DNA of 64,000 bases, taken from assembly GCA_910591455.2 (NCBI GenBank), contig OU342823.1, positions 2,466,001 to 2,530,000 on the forward strand. The letters run 5' to 3'. The DNA is from Pholis gunnellus. Lineage: Eukaryota > Chordata > Actinopteri > Perciformes > Pholidae. Both the position numbers and the translations under genes were made by a program. The notes under the pieces are model-generated. The model was given only the letters and a program-made list of their open reading frames with translations, ran no database searches and was not told where the DNA came from. Shown here in pieces: positions 61,695 through 64,000 of this stretch; within the stretch, counting starts at the first letter, position 1, and each line of letters begins with the position of its first letter.

Positions 61695-61965
61695 ACCTCT
61701 TAAGGAAACAGTCTAACAGAAGGTTCAGGCAACAAAACCACATAGTTGGTTTAGGAAAAACGTCATGGTTGGCCTGAAAATAATTATGCAAACTAAGTAA
61801 AATACATAAACCCTTCACAAACTTAACTTCACAATAACTCAACAACACATTGGGACACAAACATCGGTCTCCTGGTTGAAAGTCCCGTGTTTGTTTGACT
61901 CTCTCTTGCCGTGGGAGGAGGGGCAGGATGTGCGGATTGGGTAGCGACTAGCGAGTGACTCGTGT
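61695..61965 (+). repeat. Dispersed teleost repeat, plus-oriented copy
   Basis: It contains caggcaacaaaaccacatag, ggtttaggaaaaac and, near 61865, the reverse complement of the caggagacctctgtttgtg word seen at 200. It is the most complete copy of the family. Confidence 0.55.
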
Positions 61966-63477
61966 TGTTTGTTGTTCCTGTGTACTCGCAGGTACCTGTT
62001 CCAGCATGTTAGGCTGATACTGGTTTCAGAACAACAACTAATTGTAATGGCTAACTTAAAAAAAAAGTTAACCATTAGCCAAAGATGAAGAAAGAGTTCA
62101 CACGTACAACATCTATCAGGGTGAAAGAGCATTGCAGCACATGCTTTTTTATGAAATACTATAGCAAGGCTTGTCCTCCCCTCACAGCTGTGCTGCACAC
62201 TATCATGAAACGCACACACAGTGATGATGAGTGGGCCCTAGATACAGCACGTTTCCTAGCAGCAGCTGAAAGAAAGCAGCAGCAGCAAAAGATAATCCCC
62301 CCCCCTCTCTCATCATCTTTCTTGCTCTCACATGAGAAAGGCCGGCACATTCTTTGCTGTGGGGCTCACGGCTTGGAGGGGGGAGGGGGGGGAGAGTCTG
62401 TGATAAGACCTGGCTCAAGGCTCAGCCTCTTCACACGGAGCTCCATTAATGTTGGCCCTGGTTAAAAACATTACCGTTCCATTAGTGATGGACAGAGATA
62501 GGAAAAAATACAAAGACAACACTTTTAATACCAGAGAAACTCCTCATCCTTCATCTCTTCCACCCTCTGCTCTCTTTTCCTCCCCCTCTCCTCTCCTCTC
62601 TCCTCCTCCTGCTCTCATTCTAACATGGCTGCCTCAAACAAATAGCTCTCATTATCACAGAGAACAGTAACTCAAAGAGCTGACTGGCCCACTCTTGGTT
62701 TGGCAGGGATGCTATTTTATATGTGCAAATTATCTCCACAAGAGACTGCTGATATATTGGGAGCAATAAAGCCTTTGAAGGGCCTGCAGATAGGTTGTGG
62801 TGCCTAGCAACATGGCTTTAGGTCTTGGGAATTAAACTCATGAATGGGGCTTTCTAATTTAAAAGAAAGAAGAGAAAAGAGATTAATATGAATAAATATA
62901 CCAAGATTTAGCCTTAAAACACACCAAATATGTCAATATACAAGTTGGTGCTACCTGGGTCTCCATTTACTTCTAATATTAAGTCTGGTGAAGCTCCATT
63001 AGATGTTACTACCTTTATCTTTTTGTGTCTTTTTATTGCAGCAGCAGTCGTAACAGAGAAAAAGCTCTTAGAACTATTTGTTACCTGCTCAGGACCAAAC
63101 AGCAGCTTAAAGACACATCGTTTTTCCTCAAGAGTTAGTGGAGACCAAAAACCGAGCTAAAAGAGAAAATATTTTACTTTACTTTAATTTGTTTCTACGC
63201 AGGATGCGTTTCAGTCACTGTGTCAATAACCAACTTACCATATAAACGTAATATGTGATGATATGCCAACGTTGTGTTCACGGCATGTTTCCACTGCCCC
63301 CAAGTGGCCAACAAGTCTATCATGCCTCAGTTAGCCTACTCTCCTTTTGTAGTAAAACTGCCTGACAATACAGCCTGGTCTAATAATGGTGTCCCCATAC
63401 AACAAAACTGCATTGTCAATAATGTTTTGAGGAAAACATATTTTCTCCTGGATTATGTTTGTGTTTGTCGTTTCTAA

Positions 63478-63720
63478 GGATGTCCGCGGAACTCTAAGGA
63501 GGAGGAGGGATGGATGGGTGGGTCAAGCAAACACTGGACTTTTAACCAGGAGAGCGCTTTCTTCTGTCCTGTGTGAACTAAAGTCCACTTTGACTTCATT
63601 TTAAGTTTGTTGCTAACTTAAATAATGTGACGAACATATATATTTTAAGCCAAACCCTGATGTTCTTACTAAACCTAGCCAAGTAGATGTGTTGCCTTAA
63701 CATAACCAATTGGTTTTGTT
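63478..63720 (-). repeat. Dispersed teleost repeat, minus-oriented copy
   Basis: The words tggacttttaaccaggagag near 63536 and aaacctagccaagtagatgt near 63670 match the family at 125-480 (same orientation) and 61695-61965 (opposite). Confidence 0.5.
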
Positions 63721-64000
63721 ACGTATCAATATATATAATTTTGTTTTGTTTAATTCTACAATCTTAACCACACGTTTAAAACTGCGACCGTCTTCAGGGA
63801 GAATGGTTTCCTTCGAATTGTAATTGAGTTTAGTTGCCTGGTAACAGGCTGTCGGATACAGGGTTGGCCCATAGGATACCGCCACAGTAACTGTAAGTGA
63901 AGAAGGCACAAAGAGTTTCATCTGATCAGCTATAGTCACATAGTTGGAAGGTTCATTTCTATCTGCTCTCAGCTGAGTTTGTGGCCTGGGGAGGAGCTCT

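Larger units (their letters stand above)
60892..64000 (+). other. Start of plppr5 intron 4
   Basis: The donor gtgaga at 60892 opens an intron that runs off the window. It holds the 39-bp minisatellite (61045-61580), two copies of the dispersed repeat (61695-61965 and 63478-63720) and otherwise unique-looking DNA. I looked for the final exon (VVNNFKG-type sequence) and did not find it. Confidence 0.8.

Noticed and set aside
60925..61777. Overlapping 150-257-codon open frames on both strands with 13-residue repeats
   Set aside because: They are translations of the 39-bp minisatellite, whose length is divisible by three. Exon 4 stops before them and there is no start context, domain or splice support.
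1..64000. tRNA, snRNA or microRNA genes
   Set aside because: I looked by eye for cloverleaf boxes and strong hairpins and found none that I could support; a covariance-model scan would be decisive.

Overview
The window is vertebrate nuclear DNA, almost certainly from a teleost and probably a spiny-rayed fish. It has short exons with GT-AG boundaries in very large AT-rich introns, many dinucleotide microsatellites, and a dense load of small teleost-type DNA transposons (hAT, piggyBac-like, foldback elements) with LINE fragments. There is no sign of prokaryotic, organellar or viral gene content.

Only one cellular gene is supported: the first four coding exons, on the + strand, of a phospholipid phosphatase-related protein, best matched from memory to PLPPR5 (LPPR5/PRG-5). 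The exons are 2097-2300, 29301-29433, 44329-44579 and 60715-60891. They join in frame (phases 0, 1, 0, 0) into 255 residues containing the first five transmembrane segments and most of the sixth. The last exon or exons, with the end of helix 6 and the cytosolic tail, are not seen and should lie beyond 64000. The lipid-phosphatase motifs are present as degenerate versions, as expected for this non-catalytic family.

Layout. 1-1570: upstream flank with LINE-tail and dispersed repeat fragments. 1571-2096: CT- and CA-rich probable promoter and 5' UTR with upstream ORFs. 2301-29300: intron 1 (27.0 kb) with a 1.28-kb hAT element (4208-5491), a hAT element carrying a second one inside it (6199-7909 with 6376-6966), a degenerate minisatellite (23584-23956), a piggyBac-like element (25411-26754) and a CT-repeat tract running almost into exon 2. 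29434-44328: intron 2 (14.9 kb) with a foldback element (30916-31372) and a decayed LINE reverse-transcriptase fragment on the minus strand (36922-37689). 44580-60714: intron 3 (16.1 kb) with a second copy of the 6199-type hAT family (46914-48407), an inverted deleted copy of the 4208-type element with a foreign insertion (56215-56856), and a 390-bp pyrimidine tract (58830-59218). 60892-64000: start of intron 4, with a striking 39-bp minisatellite of 13 copies close behind exon 4.

I did not find a convincing undescribed biological system. The most interesting items are the arrangement of upstream ORFs at the plppr5 start, the long CT tract against the exon 2 acceptor, the 39-bp minisatellite next to the exon 4 donor, and a datable set of nested hAT insertions with target-site duplications. 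Most other open reading frames are translations of repeats or intron noise.
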